The position numbers and the translations under genes are program-made. The notes under the pieces are model-generated. The model had not been told where the DNA came from. It saw only the letters and a list, made by a program, of their open reading frames with translations, and did not search any database. This document shows positions 18,505 through 28,488 of a stretch of DNA of 64,000 nucleotides, in pieces. The DNA comes from Dethiosulfatibacter aminovorans DSM 17477 (GTDB taxonomy: Bacteria; Bacillota; Clostridia; Tissierellales; Dethiosulfatibacteraceae). The DNA is taken from NCBI RefSeq assembly GCF_900142005.1, contig NZ_FQZL01000016.1, forward strand, positions 22,868 through 86,867. The letters run 5' to 3'. Positions within the stretch are counted from its first letter, which is position 1. Every line of letters begins with the position of its first letter.

Positions 18505-19074
18505 CTATCTTATTATTCTGTCTTCCGTCACTATGATCTTCATCTTGATATCATGACTTTCCGCAGGCACTTTCTCAAGAACCTGGTACTCGTATGCCAT
18601 GGCAGCAGTGACGGCATCATCCCTCAGTTTTGAAAGGTATTTGTCATAGTATCCCTTTCCAAAGCCTACCCGATTTCTTTCCTCGTCAAAAACAACTCCC
18701 GGAACAACAACAAAATCCAGGTCTTCTTCCGCCGCCGTCTCAAGCTGGTCAACCTTTGGTTCAAGGTATCCCCATGCTCCTTCCACAAAGTCATTTTCAA
18801 TATCATTTATATATACTGGAATCAGCACCACTTCCCTGGATTCGGTATATGTCACCACTATCCTCTTGCCGGATTCCTTGAGAAGCTTAAGGAGTTCAAA
18901 GGTATCCACTTCGTTGTCAAAGCTAAGATACAGTCCTACAGTTGCCGCATTCCTGAATTCTTCAAGTCCTGTAATCCTGTCGAATATCAGGGCGCTTTTT
19001 TCAGCGGCTTCCGCCGGATCCATCTCCCTTCTCTTCTTGAGTATCCTTTTTCTTATTTCCTTCTTCGATTCCAT
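18505..19074 (-). CDS. 5-formyltetrahydrofolate cyclo-ligase
   Basis: ATP-dependent conversion of 5-formyl-THF to 5,10-methenyl-THF. 189 residues with the Lys/Arg-rich N-terminus (KKEIRKRILKKRREM) and the conserved VPGVVFDEERNRVGFGKGYYDKYL block. It lies 19 nt downstream of the secreted glycosidase gene; no functional link between them is obvious. Confidence 0.95.
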   Translation of the reverse strand: MESKKEIRKRILKKRREMDPAEAAEKSALIFDRITGLEEFRNAATVGLYLSFDNEVDTFELLKLLKESGKRIVVTYTESREVVLIPVYINDIENDFVEGAWGYLEPKVDQLETAAEEDLDFVVVPGVVFDEERNRVGFGKGYYDKYLSKLRDDAVTAAMAYEYQVLEKVPAESHDIKMKIIVTEDRIIR

Positions 19075-19093
19075 ATTGTCTCCTGCATTTATA

Positions 19094-21709
19094 TCATTTA
19101 TAGTCGTAGCTTACTTCACCGTCAGCCATGTAGAGGGTGAAGCATTCACCATATGTTATGAATCTCATCCCATCTTCATATCTTATGGATGCCTCTTCAT
19201 CCGTGCCTTTCGACACTATGAAGATCTTATTGTTTTCACTGAGACACTTCATGTAGCTGACCAGTGTCTTTCTCTCGCTGCTTTTGATGCTCCCATGGTC
19301 TATGTCGGTTTTTACGACAATTGTCCTGTCTTCGTATTCCCCAAGATCCAGCAAAGCATCCCACTGTGTCTTGTCGTATGAACTTATGCTTCCATGCAGG
19401 GTGGACAGTTCCACAACGACTACATCTTCATTGTCGCAAACAGGTTGTCCATTAGAATCCGCAATGTCATAGAATTCTTCATTTCCTTCTTCATCATTTC
19501 CCATATGCAGTTTCAGCTCATATTCCTCGGGAACATCCATCAGCAGATCTTCCACCCTGGAATTTTCCGGCAATTCAATGTCGTCACATCCAAGAGGATA
19601 GTTGGCCCTGAGTCCGTCTACATGGATATATCCCTCGTCAGCCTTGTCGTTGTATATCTCCGCTACATATATGCTGTTGAGAACAACCGGATAGCTTATG
19701 TTTTCAGGCAGGTCCGCCCTTACTTCCTTCCAGCCGTACCAGTCTATTTCCTTCTCGAAATCTATCTTGTACATTACTCCATTGGCATCGGTAACCCTGC
19801 ATCTCAGCCAGTGGTCACTCTTGTCTCCGTATACCCACATGGAAAGACTGTCCGGCTCATCCTGAAGAAGAAGTCCCTTTTCACCAAATTCAAGAAATGC
19901 TATTGACTGGTCGTCAGGCTTCATGGTGGTGAAGTCATAATAGAGCTTGACGCTTTTGCCGCCTTCCCTGCTCTTTGAATGGTTGATGATCCTTCCGTCA
20001 GAGTCTTCCGGGTATTGAACAAAAGTTATATTGTCCGTATTCTCAAATCCCTCTATAAGCCTTTCCGCACTTCCTACAGCAAGGGGAATGTAGATTTCTC
20101 CATCTTCAAACACACCTTCGAGGACCGCCTTGCCGGACTTGCTTCTGGCTTCGATTATACCGTCGTCTATATTGGCTATTCTTTCCGACAGCGACCAATC
20201 AATCTCGGAAGCATGTATTGTTGCAGTGTTTCCATTCTCATCCACTCCAATGAAGTCGGGAAGTTCATATTCCGATTTTTCATTCAGGGAAATGGAATCT
20301 ACAGCAGAATAAATCTCCTTTACATCTCCAAGAACCTCTACTTCAAATGTGCATTTCACGGAACCGTAGACAAGTTTAACCTCTGCCGTACCTGATTCAA
20401 GAAATCTTATTCCATGCCTGTCCTTTTTATAGTCGAGTCCGCTTATTTTAATATCCAGTCTTGAATCGGAAATGGCTACGGGTACCATGTATTTATTGTA
20501 TCCCTTCACATCAAAGGTCAAATACTGTCCCTTGAAGAGCTTGTCTGCAGCATCGTAAACTTCAAGTGACTTCACCGTTGAACTCCTTGGATGTGAATCG
20601 AATGCTCCCAGTCCGGAGACAAGAAGCCTCTCATCGCCGTCGGAAGGGTTGTTTACTATCTCGTAGTCCCCCTTGCCGTAATAGTCAACAACCATTTCCG
20701 AAGAACCTCCACCGTCAAGATTCACACCGTTCCAGCATCCAAGCTCCAGCATGAAATCCAGAAGTTCGCTTTGAAGCATTCCTATGGAATCCTCACTTCT
20801 GCCGTCTACGGTTATGAGATATGCCGTTTCCTCGTCTTCCGTAAAACCTATTGCAGTCCTTGGATGTCTCCCAAGGACATCATTGTTGTAGTCTCCTTCC
20901 TGACCTTCCCTGAGAAGATAGTTCACTCCTCCGGAAGCCCAGTCTATATCGTCAATGTCAAAGCCAAAGTCCACATCAAAATAGACCTTGTCCCCGACCT
21001 TGAATTTATCAAGAATCTCTGTATTGCATGCACTGAAAGCTATTACATAGCCTGAGGAAGGTATGTCCACAGGGTCCTCTCCTATGTTTATGCTTTTTAC
21101 CCTGTTCCTGTTTACAACTATTTCAGCAAGATTCCTGGTATCGTTGCTGCCCATTGATTCCTCGCCCCAGGAACTGTTTAGCACTATTATTTCACCGTTG
21201 AAGGCACCAATCTTGTTCACTGCGGCTACGGGGAGTACCTCACCGTCGACTTCAAGTGTCATTTCAGGTTCTATGATTGAAATGTCAAAATCATCGCCAG
21301 CCTTCACTATGGTAGGAAAATTGTAAAGATTGCTGTTTGGCGAAGATATGATGTCGTCGCCGTCCATCAATGTTCCAAAGGTGAATGCCGGGTCTGCCAT
21401 ATTGAAAAAATCCCCGTTTACAGCTCCCGCCGCACTCCATTCATCGGCAATTGCTGCGAGAGTGTCCCTTTTTGATATTTCTTCCGAATAAACCGGTTTC
21501 AGGTCCGTATGTCTGTCATCAAGGTCTATCTTCAGCACGTCTATTTCCACTGGCCCGTCAATGGTCTGCCTTGTGATGCTCATATGCTCTATACCCTCGG
21601 ACAGATACTCCACTCTTGTTTCCTCAACCATTGTTTTCATTTCCCCACCGGCATTCATTGTAAAAGCCAGAGCCAATGCCATTGCCATTGAAAAAATTCT
21701 CTTTTTCAT
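19094..21709 (-). CDS. Secreted phosphodiester glycosidase-family protein (NAGPA domain)
   Basis: 871 residues with an N-terminal signal peptide (about residues 1-20). The catalytic-type domain spans roughly 90-370: GAVNGDFFNM, RHPRTAIGFTEDEETAYLITVDGR and GCWNGVNLDGGGSSEMVV are the hallmark motifs of the phosphodiester alpha-N-acetylglucosaminidase family. After about residue 375 come bacterial-Ig-like beta domains, then a carbohydrate-binding-like region (VKLYYDFTT to DEGYIHVDGLRANY) and a C-terminal domain that may have a degenerate phosphoesterase fold. It is probably exported and acts on cell-wall or extracellular glycans; the substrate is unknown. Confidence 0.87.
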   Translation of the reverse strand: MKKRIFSMAMALALAFTMNAGGEMKTMVEETRVEYLSEGIEHMSITRQTIDGPVEIDVLKIDLDDRHTDLKPVYSEEISKRDTLAAIADEWSAAGAVNGDFFNMADPAFTFGTLMDGDDIISSPNSNLYNFPTIVKAGDDFDISIIEPEMTLEVDGEVLPVAAVNKIGAFNGEIIVLNSSWGEESMGSNDTRNLAEIVVNRNRVKSINIGEDPVDIPSSGYVIAFSACNTEILDKFKVGDKVYFDVDFGFDIDDIDWASGGVNYLLREGQEGDYNNDVLGRHPRTAIGFTEDEETAYLITVDGRSEDSIGMLQSELLDFMLELGCWNGVNLDGGGSSEMVVDYYGKGDYEIVNNPSDGDERLLVSGLGAFDSHPRSSTVKSLEVYDAADKLFKGQYLTFDVKGYNKYMVPVAISDSRLDIKISGLDYKKDRHGIRFLESGTAEVKLVYGSVKCTFEVEVLGDVKEIYSAVDSISLNEKSEYELPDFIGVDENGNTATIHASEIDWSLSERIANIDDGIIEARSKSGKAVLEGVFEDGEIYIPLAVGSAERLIEGFENTDNITFVQYPEDSDGRIINHSKSREGGKSVKLYYDFTTMKPDDQSIAFLEFGEKGLLLQDEPDSLSMWVYGDKSDHWLRCRVTDANGVMYKIDFEKEIDWYGWKEVRADLPENISYPVVLNSIYVAEIYNDKADEGYIHVDGLRANYPLGCDDIELPENSRVEDLLMDVPEEYELKLHMGNDEEGNEEFYDIADSNGQPVCDNEDVVVVELSTLHGSISSYDKTQWDALLDLGEYEDRTIVVKTDIDHGSIKSSERKTLVSYMKCLSENNKIFIVSKGTDEEASIRYEDGMRFITYGECFTLYMADGEVSYDYK

Positions 21710-21744
21710 ATTGTCTACCCCTTTCTATCTATGTCATCTTTTAT

Positions 21745-22503
21745 TTAGAACCACAAACTGAGCTGGTCCTTGTTCCTTATGGCCCTGATGAGCCTGTCCC
21801 TTCCTTCGGGAATATCCTTGTAGATGCTTTTCAGGAGAAGCTTCATGTCTTCCCTTTTTGTGTGCCTGTCCATTGGACATGGACTCTCAACTACGGGAAT
21901 ATCGTGTCTGTTCATTACTCCCTCAACCTGCGCCTCCTTCAGAAGAAGCATTGGCCTGATGCAGTGTATGTCCTTGTTGGAAAGATAAGTGACCGGCTTG
22001 AATGTGGAAATCCTTCCCTCGTAAAACATGCTGAGGAACAAAGTCTCCAGTGCATCGTCCGCATGGTGTCCAAGAGCCACCTTGTTGAATCCCAGGTCCT
22101 TTACCTTGTCGTGAAGGGCTCCCCTTCTCATCTTGGCACATAATGCACAGGGATTCTTCTCCTTCCTTATATCAAATATGATCTCTGCAATGTCCGTATC
22201 CACCACATAATAGGGTACATCTATCTTTTTGCAGAATTCCTCTATTGGACTTGTATCAAAATTCTCGAAGCCCATTCCTATAGTAACTGCAGCCAGGTCG
22301 TACTTGACGGGACTGAATCTCTGAAAAAGCTTCATCCCGTAAAGAAGAACCATGCTGTCCTTTCCTCCTGATACGCCAACTACAATCTTGTCGCCGTCCT
22401 GAATCATATCGTATTCTTCAACCGCTTTTCTAATGCCGCCTAAAATCTGTTTCATTGCTATCTTATTGGCATGCTTCAAAACATATGCATGCCTGCCTTT
22501 CAA
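21745..22503 (-). CDS. TtcA-family tRNA 2-thiolation ATPase
   Basis: 252 residues. The N-type ATP pyrophosphatase loop VVGVSGGKDSMVLL and the pair of cysteines in CALCAKMRRG plus a third in ESPCPMDRHTKRE match the TtcA [4Fe-4S] arrangement. TtcA makes 2-thiocytidine at position 32 of some tRNAs; relatives with this cysteine pattern thiolate other positions, so the target is uncertain. It is transcribed away from the small export protein at 22740. Confidence 0.85.
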   Translation of the reverse strand: MKGRHAYVLKHANKIAMKQILGGIRKAVEEYDMIQDGDKIVVGVSGGKDSMVLLYGMKLFQRFSPVKYDLAAVTIGMGFENFDTSPIEEFCKKIDVPYYVVDTDIAEIIFDIRKEKNPCALCAKMRRGALHDKVKDLGFNKVALGHHADDALETLFLSMFYEGRISTFKPVTYLSNKDIHCIRPMLLLKEAQVEGVMNRHDIPVVESPCPMDRHTKREDMKLLLKSIYKDIPEGRDRLIRAIRNKDQLSLWF

Positions 22504-22634
22504 TATTTTAATGTTTACGGTCTAATGATATCAGATATTTGTCCATTATTACATTAAATATTTATTATATTTTCCATTTCCTCAAGGGCCACAATTTCAT
22601 CTACATACTATTGGACTTATTTCCAATTAAAATG

Positions 22635-22663
22635 TTTCATATTTTTTGCAAATAGTATATAAT
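22635..22663 (+). promoter_or_regulatory. Promoter of the small export protein gene
   Basis: TTTCAT and TATAAT are separated by 17 bp on the plus strand, 77 nt before the start codon. Confidence 0.55.
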
Positions 22664-22739
22664 GATTAAGTTATTCGATTAATGCAGGATGGTTTATGCA
22701 TAGTAGACTTTCCCAAGATATGTCAACAAGGGGTATAAA

Positions 22740-23213
22740 ATGAATTTTATTGTTGAGAATTTCAGCAGTGAGGCTGCAGTATTCATACTGGCAATGCTTC
22801 CAATATCAGAGCTGAGAGGCGCAATTCCACTTGGAATAGGTCTTGGGATCGACCCGTGGAAATGCTACTTCATCGCCGTTGCGGGAAACATGATAGTGGT
22901 GCCTGTTCTGCTGAAGATATTCAGACCTTTAATTAGGTTTATAGCAAGAACAAGGCTGCTGAGAAAAACGGCAGGAAAAATAGTTGAAAAGGTGGACAAG
23001 AACGCCAAGAAGGTCCTGAAGTACGAGCTAATAGGACTCTTTCTTCTGGTGGCGGTTCCCCTTCCCACTACCGGAGCATGGACAGGCTGCGGAGTGGCGT
23101 CATTCCTTAAGCTCGACTACAAGAAGTCCCTGGGATTCATCTCACTGGGAATAATGGCTGCCGGACTCATAGTCATGGCGCTTAGCTTCGTGGGTTTCGG
23201 AATTGTCGGCTAG
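22740..23213 (+). CDS. Small multidrug export-family membrane protein
   Basis: 157 residues with four or so membrane segments. ISELRGAIPLGIGLGI near residues 22-37 and VAVPLPTTGAWTGCGVASFL are characteristic of the COG2426 small multidrug export family. Actual substrates of the family are poorly defined. It is monocistronic, located between ttcA (divergent) and the S-box leader of metK. Confidence 0.85.
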   Translation: MNFIVENFSSEAAVFILAMLPISELRGAIPLGIGLGIDPWKCYFIAVAGNMIVVPVLLKIFRPLIRFIARTRLLRKTAGKIVEKVDKNAKKVLKYELIGLFLLVAVPLPTTGAWTGCGVASFLKLDYKKSLGFISLGIMAAGLIVMALSFVGFGIVG

Positions 23214-23243
23214 CACAAAAAACATGGTTCAATTTAATTTATG

Positions 23244-23271
23244 TTGACAAATGGACGCCATGTGATATAAT
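23244..23271 (+). promoter_or_regulatory. Promoter of metK
   Basis: Consensus TTGACA and TATAAT separated by 16 bp, immediately upstream of the S-box aptamer. Confidence 0.85.
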
Positions 23272-23288
23272 TTCTATGGTAACAAAGC

Positions 23289-23428
23289 CTTATCAAGAGA
23301 GGTGGAGGGACGGGCCCTATGAAACCCGGCATCCTGTACGAAAAGTATCAGGTGCCAATTCCCGCGGTTAATCCGGAAGATGAGGAGCTATAGCAGACTA
23401 TACTCTTCTTTGTGGAGAGTTTTTTTTA
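23289..23428 (+). promoter_or_regulatory. S-box (SAM-I) riboswitch with terminator
   Basis: The aptamer contains CTTATCAAGAGAGGTGGAGG, then GGCCCTATGAAACCCGGC and the downstream core that ends near 23390. An expression-platform hairpin ACTCT...AGAGT with a run of eight T follows at 23402-23428. High S-adenosylmethionine should terminate transcription before metK. Confidence 0.96.
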
Positions 23429-23480
23429 TGCTTTTTTGAGCGATACAAACCCGGAAAATGATTATAGGAGGAGATTATCA

Positions 23481-24677
23481 ATGAAAAAATGGCTTTTTAC
23501 TTCAGAATCAGTGACAGAAGGTCATCCAGACAAAATCTGTGATCAGATTTCCGATGGAATTTTGGACGCGATATTTGCACAAGACCCAAATGGAAGAGTA
23601 GCATGCGAGACATCTGTAACAACAGGTCTGGTACTGGTATCTGGAGAAATCACAACAAACTGTTATGTGGACATACCAAAGGTGGTAAGGGACACCATAA
23701 GAGAAATAGGATATACAAGAGCAAAGTACGGCTTTGACTGCGACACTTGTGCCGTTCTAACCTCAATAGACGAGCAGTCTTCGGACATAGCAATGGGCGT
23801 TGATGCAGCAAAGGAATACAAGGACAACGGACATGACGAGTTCGACATCATAGGTGCAGGAGACCAGGGAATTATGTTCGGATTTGCCTGCAATGAGACT
23901 CCCGAGCTTATGCCTCTGCCCATATCAATGGCACACAAGCTGGCGAGAAGGCTTTCCGCAGTAAGAAAGGACAAGACCCTTTCTTACCTGAGACCCGACG
24001 GCAAAACACAGGTGACTGTCGAATATCACGACAACACTCCTGTAAGAATCGATGCAATAGTCGTTTCAACACAGCACAGTCCAGAGGTTTCACTTGAAAA
24101 AATCGAACAGGACATAATCGAGCATGTAGTGAAAGCCGTTGTTCCTGCCGACCTTCTGGATGAGAATACAAAATACTATATCAATCCTACGGGAAGATTT
24201 GTAATAGGCGGGCCACAGGGAGATGCAGGTCTCACCGGAAGAAAGATAATCGTCGATACATACGGCGGATATTCAAGACACGGCGGCGGCGCCTTCTCGG
24301 GAAAGGATCCTACAAAGGTTGACAGATCTGCTGCATACGCCGCAAGGTACGTAGCCAAGAACATAGTTGCTGCTGGACTTGCAGACAAGTGCGAGGTTCA
24401 GCTTGCCTACGCAATCGGAGTTGCACACCCTGTTTCGATCATGGTGGATACCTTTGGAACAGGAAAGGTTGACGAGGAAGTAATCGAGAAGCTAATAGAA
24501 AAGCATTTCGACCTGAGACCTGCTGCAATAATAAAGAACCTTGACCTTAGAAGGCCTATATACAAACAAATTGCAGCCTATGGACATTTCGGAAGAACAG
24601 ATGTCGACCTTCCATGGGAAAAGACAGACAAGGCCGGAATCCTTAAAATGGAAGCTGCCCTTGAAGTGGCCAAATAG
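23481..24677 (+). CDS. metK: S-adenosylmethionine synthetase
   Basis: Makes SAM from methionine and ATP. 398 residues starting [22 protein letters not shown], with [12 protein letters not shown] and the [19 protein letters not shown] loop of MetK. The frame opens earlier (23412), but that segment is the riboswitch terminator; AGGAGGAG before 23481 fixes the start. Controlled by the S-box directly upstream. Confidence 0.98.
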   Translation: MKKWLFTSESVTEGHPDKICDQISDGILDAIFAQDPNGRVACETSVTTGLVLVSGEITTNCYVDIPKVVRDTIREIGYTRAKYGFDCDTCAVLTSIDEQSSDIAMGVDAAKEYKDNGHDEFDIIGAGDQGIMFGFACNETPELMPLPISMAHKLARRLSAVRKDKTLSYLRPDGKTQVTVEYHDNTPVRIDAIVVSTQHSPEVSLEKIEQDIIEHVVKAVVPADLLDENTKYYINPTGRFVIGGPQGDAGLTGRKIIVDTYGGYSRHGGGAFSGKDPTKVDRSAAYAARYVAKNIVAAGLADKCEVQLAYAIGVAHPVSIMVDTFGTGKVDEEVIEKLIEKHFDLRPAAIIKNLDLRRPIYKQIAAYGHFGRTDVDLPWEKTDKAGILKMEAALEVAK

Positions 24678-24707
24678 TTTATATTCATCTTGACACGATC
24701 AGCAAAA

Positions 24708-24740
24708 GAGTTCCGCGGCATGCCTGCCTGCGGGACTTTT
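24708..24740 (+). terminator. Terminator of metK
   Basis: AGTTCCGC/GCGGGACT stem with a GC-rich inner part followed by six T residues, about 30 nt after the metK stop. Confidence 0.85.
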
Positions 24741-24870
24741 TTAATTTTTTTTGCTTTATTAATGCCTCCTGTCATATTATAATAATTATATGATCAAGTT
24801 TACATGGTCCGAGTCATGAAACGGACACTATTAAAAAGTATTGTCCGTGTAAAAACGAAAGGGATTATTT

Positions 24871-25224
24871 ATGGGAAAAAGGAAGAGAAGGAAAAAAGAA
24901 AAGAAAAGCTTCAAGCTTAATATAGTAAGTCTATTGTTTTATGCCGTAGCCTTTTATATGATTTTCACAATTGTCGGACAACGAAGATCATTGGCGGCCA
25001 TTAATGAACAGAAGGAAGCAAAGCTTCTTGAAAAGGCAGAGACGGAAATGGAACTCCAGGAGTTAAGGGAAGACTATGAAAAAATAAATGACCCGGAACA
25101 ATTTCTCGAAATCGTAGAGAAAATCGCCCGGGACGAATATAAAATGGTCAAACCATATGAAACTGTCTATATAGACAAGAATAAAACCAAGAACAAGTTT
25201 ATCATGGGCATAGGGACCGAGTAA
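24871..25224 (+). CDS. FtsB/DivIC-like septum protein
   Basis: 117 residues: a basic N-terminus (KRKRRKKEKKSFKLN), one membrane helix at about 22-38, then a coiled coil (LLEKAETEMELQELREDYEKIN) and a short C-terminal domain with DEYKMVKPYETVYID. This is the layout of the division proteins FtsB/DivIC, which bridge FtsL and FtsQ/DivIB. Its last 23 bp overlap the convergent lytic transglycosylase gene. Confidence 0.82.
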   Translation: MGKRKRRKKEKKSFKLNIVSLLFYAVAFYMIFTIVGQRRSLAAINEQKEAKLLEKAETEMELQELREDYEKINDPEQFLEIVEKIARDEYKMVKPYETVYIDKNKTKNKFIMGIGTE

Positions 25225-26707
25225 TACATAGAATCTTTGCAATTTCCCCTCTGGTTATGCTGTCAAGGGGAGCAAAGGAGCTTGTACTCTTTCCGTTCAT
25301 GATTTCAAGGGAAAACACCTTTCCCAGCTTTTCAAGATCATCGGTGCTGAGATCAGCCACATCTTCAAATTCAAAGTCTTTTGCCATTTCAGGATCCTCT
25401 GCAATGGCAGCAAGAGCTCTAACAGCCTCTATCCTGGATAGAGGTCTTTTTGGGCAGAAATTGCCTTCCTCCGTCTCCATTACACCAAGTGAAACTACCG
25501 TTTCCACATTGCTGTAGGCCCATCCTCCTATGTCGGACTTGTCGTCTATTTCATAGTTCTTGTCCGACTCGAAATCGAAAGACCTGCACAGCAGTGCAGC
25601 AAACTGTTCCCTGGTGACCGTATCATTGGGGGCAAACTCCTCGTCCGTCATTCCCTTGATTATGTCGTCCTGGTAGAGTTCAACTATGTAGTCTCTTCCC
25701 CAGTATCCGTCTATGTCCTTGAACAGTACTTCCTTGAGTTCCCTTTCAGGTTCAAGCTCCACCGGTTCATCCGGTTCTTCAAGATCTATTGCTTCCTCCG
25801 TTGTGCTTTCACCGTCTGAGTAATCATCGGTTTCCGGACCGTCGTAATAGATGAGCCAGTTCCTGGCAGCCCATCCGATCTCTTCACCGTCTTCATCAGC
25901 CAGATTGTACCAGTAATAACCGTCCTCGAGAACCGCTTCTCCAATGACCGTATATACTTCATCGTCAGTAAGCTCTCCGACGATCTTGCCGTTTGGTTCT
26001 CGTCTCAGGTTCAGCTTCCCTCCTGAAGACACCATCACTTCGTCTCCATCAGAGCAGAAGAAAAGATCAGCCTCATGGCAGTCTTCAGGCGTGGGGACAT
26101 TGAGATTTTTTGAAGGCGTTCCCGATTCAGGCAGACAGTCAGGATCCACGGGGGTTATTGCCTGACCGTATTCATTCTCAGCAACAAGATAGATAAGGTC
26201 CTGGTAAGTGTACTTTTCGCCGTATTTATCCAGTGCATTGGGATTGTTCCTTTCAACATATGAATTGTATCCCCACAATGCAAAATACCAGTTTTCAAGT
26301 ATATTGGGGTCCATGTCTCCCACTGACGGCAAATACCCGTATTCGGAAAGACATGCCTCCCATTTGTTTAGCAGGGTATCGGCGCCTGCATTTATATTGT
26401 ACTTTATGTCGTTGATAAGAAGATTCTCATCATATTGATTGAAGTTGTTGTGTATCTGCATAAGTCCTATGCTGCCCGATGTTCCCCTGGCAACGGTTCC
26501 GTCCTCTTCATAATGTCTGAAGACAGTCTCCACCCTTGCAATGGACATCAGTATGACTGTAGGTATTCCTCTTTCAATTGCAACTTCCGTTATAAGAGCT
26601 TCCAGTTCGGCCCTTGACGGGTTTTCCGTTGCCGAAGCAAAAACGGGGTATATAGCCGTATTTAGTATCATTATGAATGCTGCAAGCATTGCCAGTTTTT
26701 TCCTCAT
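25202..26707 (-). CDS. Secreted lytic transglycosylase with SH3 and S-layer homology repeats
   Basis: 501 residues with a signal peptide (about 1-25). A lysozyme-like transglycosylase domain follows at about 35-190 (SIARVETVFRHYE with the catalytic Glu, then GSIGLMQIHNNF and ALWGYNSY). An SH3-like domain comes next (KLNLRREPNGKIVGELTDDEVYTVIG), then an acidic Glu/Asp linker and about three S-layer homology repeats (FKDIDGYWGRDYIVELYQDDIIKG; NDTVTREQFAALL; PLDSITRGEIAKIL). It is likely anchored to secondary cell-wall polymer and acts on peptidoglycan. Convergent with and overlapping the DivIC-like gene. Confidence 0.9.
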   Translation of the reverse strand: MRKKLAMLAAFIMILNTAIYPVFASATENPSRAELEALITEVAIERGIPTVILMSIARVETVFRHYEEDGTVARGTSGSIGLMQIHNNFNQYDENLLINDIKYNINAGADTLLNKWEACLSEYGYLPSVGDMDPNILENWYFALWGYNSYVERNNPNALDKYGEKYTYQDLIYLVAENEYGQAITPVDPDCLPESGTPSKNLNVPTPEDCHEADLFFCSDGDEVMVSSGGKLNLRREPNGKIVGELTDDEVYTVIGEAVLEDGYYWYNLADEDGEEIGWAARNWLIYYDGPETDDYSDGESTTEEAIDLEEPDEPVELEPERELKEVLFKDIDGYWGRDYIVELYQDDIIKGMTDEEFAPNDTVTREQFAALLCRSFDFESDKNYEIDDKSDIGGWAYSNVETVVSLGVMETEEGNFCPKRPLSRIEAVRALAAIAEDPEMAKDFEFEDVADLSTDDLEKLGKVFSLEIMNGKSTSSFAPLDSITRGEIAKILCITRSLCP

Positions 26708-26750
26708 AATTCACCTGCCTGTAATTTTTGTAGATTACTACTCCTTTTAT

Positions 26751-28460
26751 CTATACCCTGTCGATCAATCCGTAAACATATTCCGTTATTTCATTGAATT
26801 TATTTTCTGAAGCAACCCTGTCCCCGTCAACAACGGAGGAGTATATCTTTATCTTAGGTTCCGTTCCCGAAGGCCTCAAGACGAACCATGATCCATCTTC
26901 AAGAACGTATTTCAGTACATTTGACTTGGGCAACTCAATTTTTTCCTCGCTGCCGTCGGCAAGCTTCCTCACACTCGTACTGTAATCGCTTGTGGATGCA
27001 ATCTTCAATTCTCCTATGGAGTCTATTTCAGTATTCCTGAACCAGTTCATGATTTCAAGGATCTTACGGCTTCCTTCCATTCCTTCCATGGTAATGGACT
27101 TGAGACCTTCCTTGAAGTAGCCGTGGGTCCTGTAGAGCCTCTCAAGCTCATCGAGAACGTTGCTGCCCCTTTTCTTGTAATATGCCGCCATTTCACAGGC
27201 AATCATGGATGCCGTAACAGCGTCCTTGTCCCTTGCCAGTGTTCCTATGAGATAACCTATGCTTTCCTCGAACCCAAAAACATATTTCTTCTCGCCGCTT
27301 TTTTCATATTCCTCTATCTTCTCGCCGATAAACTTGAATCCTGTCAAGGTGTCCATGCATTCAGCACCATGGTATTCAGCTACGGCTCTTCCAAGCTCGC
27401 TTGTAACTATTGTCTTGATTACAAGGGGATTCTCGGGCATTGTTCCATTTTCCTTCATCCTTGACAGTATATAGTCCATCATCAGGGCGCCCACCTGGTT
27501 TCCGCTTAAAAGGACATACTCACCTTGGCGGTTTTTCACGGACATCCCAACCCTGTCGCAGTCGGGGTCGTTTGCTATGATTATGTCCGCATCGACTTCC
27601 GATGCCTTCTTGTAGGCAAGTTCAAACGCCTTTTCATCTTCCGGATTCGGATAGTTGACAGTGGAGAAGTTCGGATCCGGAACAGTTTGTTCTTCCACCA
27701 GTGAAACGCCGGTAAAGCCTCTTTCGTCAAGGGTCCTTCTTACAAGCATGTTTCCCGCTCCGTGAAGGGGAGTGTAGACAATCTTTATATCCTTGTATAT
27801 GTCTTCGGAAAGTGTATTTTCCAGTACCGCAGCGATAAACTTGTCATCCATGGACTTGTCAAGCTCCACAATCATTCCACTTTCAACCGCTTCCTCCAAG
27901 TCCATTGTAGTGATATCCTTGAAGTCTATCTTGTCGATTTCCCCGATGAGGTCTTCAGCCATTTCGGGAAGCATCTGGCATCCGTAGTTCCAGTATGTCT
28001 TGTAACCGTTGTACTCCGGAGGATTGTGGCTTGCAGTTATGACTATTCCGGCATCCGCACCAAGCTCCCTCACTGCGAAGGAAAGCTCAGGTGTAGGTCT
28101 AAGGTCATCGAAAATATATGTTTTTATTCCCGATGCGGCAAGAACCCTTGCTGATATTTCAGTGAAATATCTTGAATTGTTCCTGGAGTCGTGTGCTATT
28201 ACACAGCTCTTTTCACCCTCTGCGTTTTTTTCAATAAAATTAGCAAGACCCTGTGTAGCCTTGCTTATTATGTGCTTGTTCATCCTGTTGGTGCCCGCAC
28301 CCATGATTCCCCTCATTCCACCTGTTCCGAACTCCAGATTCTTGTGGAATCTTTCCATTATTTCCTTTTCGTCTCCGGAAATAGTCTTAAGTTCTTCCTT
28401 GATGTCATCTGATATGCATGCACTTGTCAACCACTCTTCATATCTCTTTTTATAATCCAT
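26751..28460 (-). CDS. pgcA: Phosphoglucomutase/phosphomannomutase
   Basis: Interconverts glucose-6-phosphate and glucose-1-phosphate, or related sugars. 569 residues: the substrate loop GTGGMRGIMGAGTNRMN, the phosphoserine loop TASHNPPEYNGYK, the metal loop DPDCDR, the sugar loop GFEESIGYL and the phosphate-binding RPSGTEPK near the C-terminus. The length and TASHNPPEYNGYK form match the PgcA/PGM2 branch. Between a wall hydrolase and mreB, it probably supplies cell-envelope sugars. Confidence 0.95.
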   Translation of the reverse strand: MDYKKRYEEWLTSACISDDIKEELKTISGDEKEIMERFHKNLEFGTGGMRGIMGAGTNRMNKHIISKATQGLANFIEKNAEGEKSCVIAHDSRNNSRYFTEISARVLAASGIKTYIFDDLRPTPELSFAVRELGADAGIVITASHNPPEYNGYKTYWNYGCQMLPEMAEDLIGEIDKIDFKDITTMDLEEAVESGMIVELDKSMDDKFIAAVLENTLSEDIYKDIKIVYTPLHGAGNMLVRRTLDERGFTGVSLVEEQTVPDPNFSTVNYPNPEDEKAFELAYKKASEVDADIIIANDPDCDRVGMSVKNRQGEYVLLSGNQVGALMMDYILSRMKENGTMPENPLVIKTIVTSELGRAVAEYHGAECMDTLTGFKFIGEKIEEYEKSGEKKYVFGFEESIGYLIGTLARDKDAVTASMIACEMAAYYKKRGSNVLDELERLYRTHGYFKEGLKSITMEGMEGSRKILEIMNWFRNTEIDSIGELKIASTSDYSTSVRKLADGSEEKIELPKSNVLKYVLEDGSWFVLRPSGTEPKIKIYSSVVDGDRVASENKFNEITEYVYGLIDRV

Positions 28461-28488
28461 ATCTTACCCCCGCAGTTTATTTTTTAGA

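Noticed and set aside
23412..23480. Longer metK start
   Set aside because: The extra codons cover the S-box terminator and have no ribosome binding site; the ATG at 23481 with AGGAGGAG is clear.
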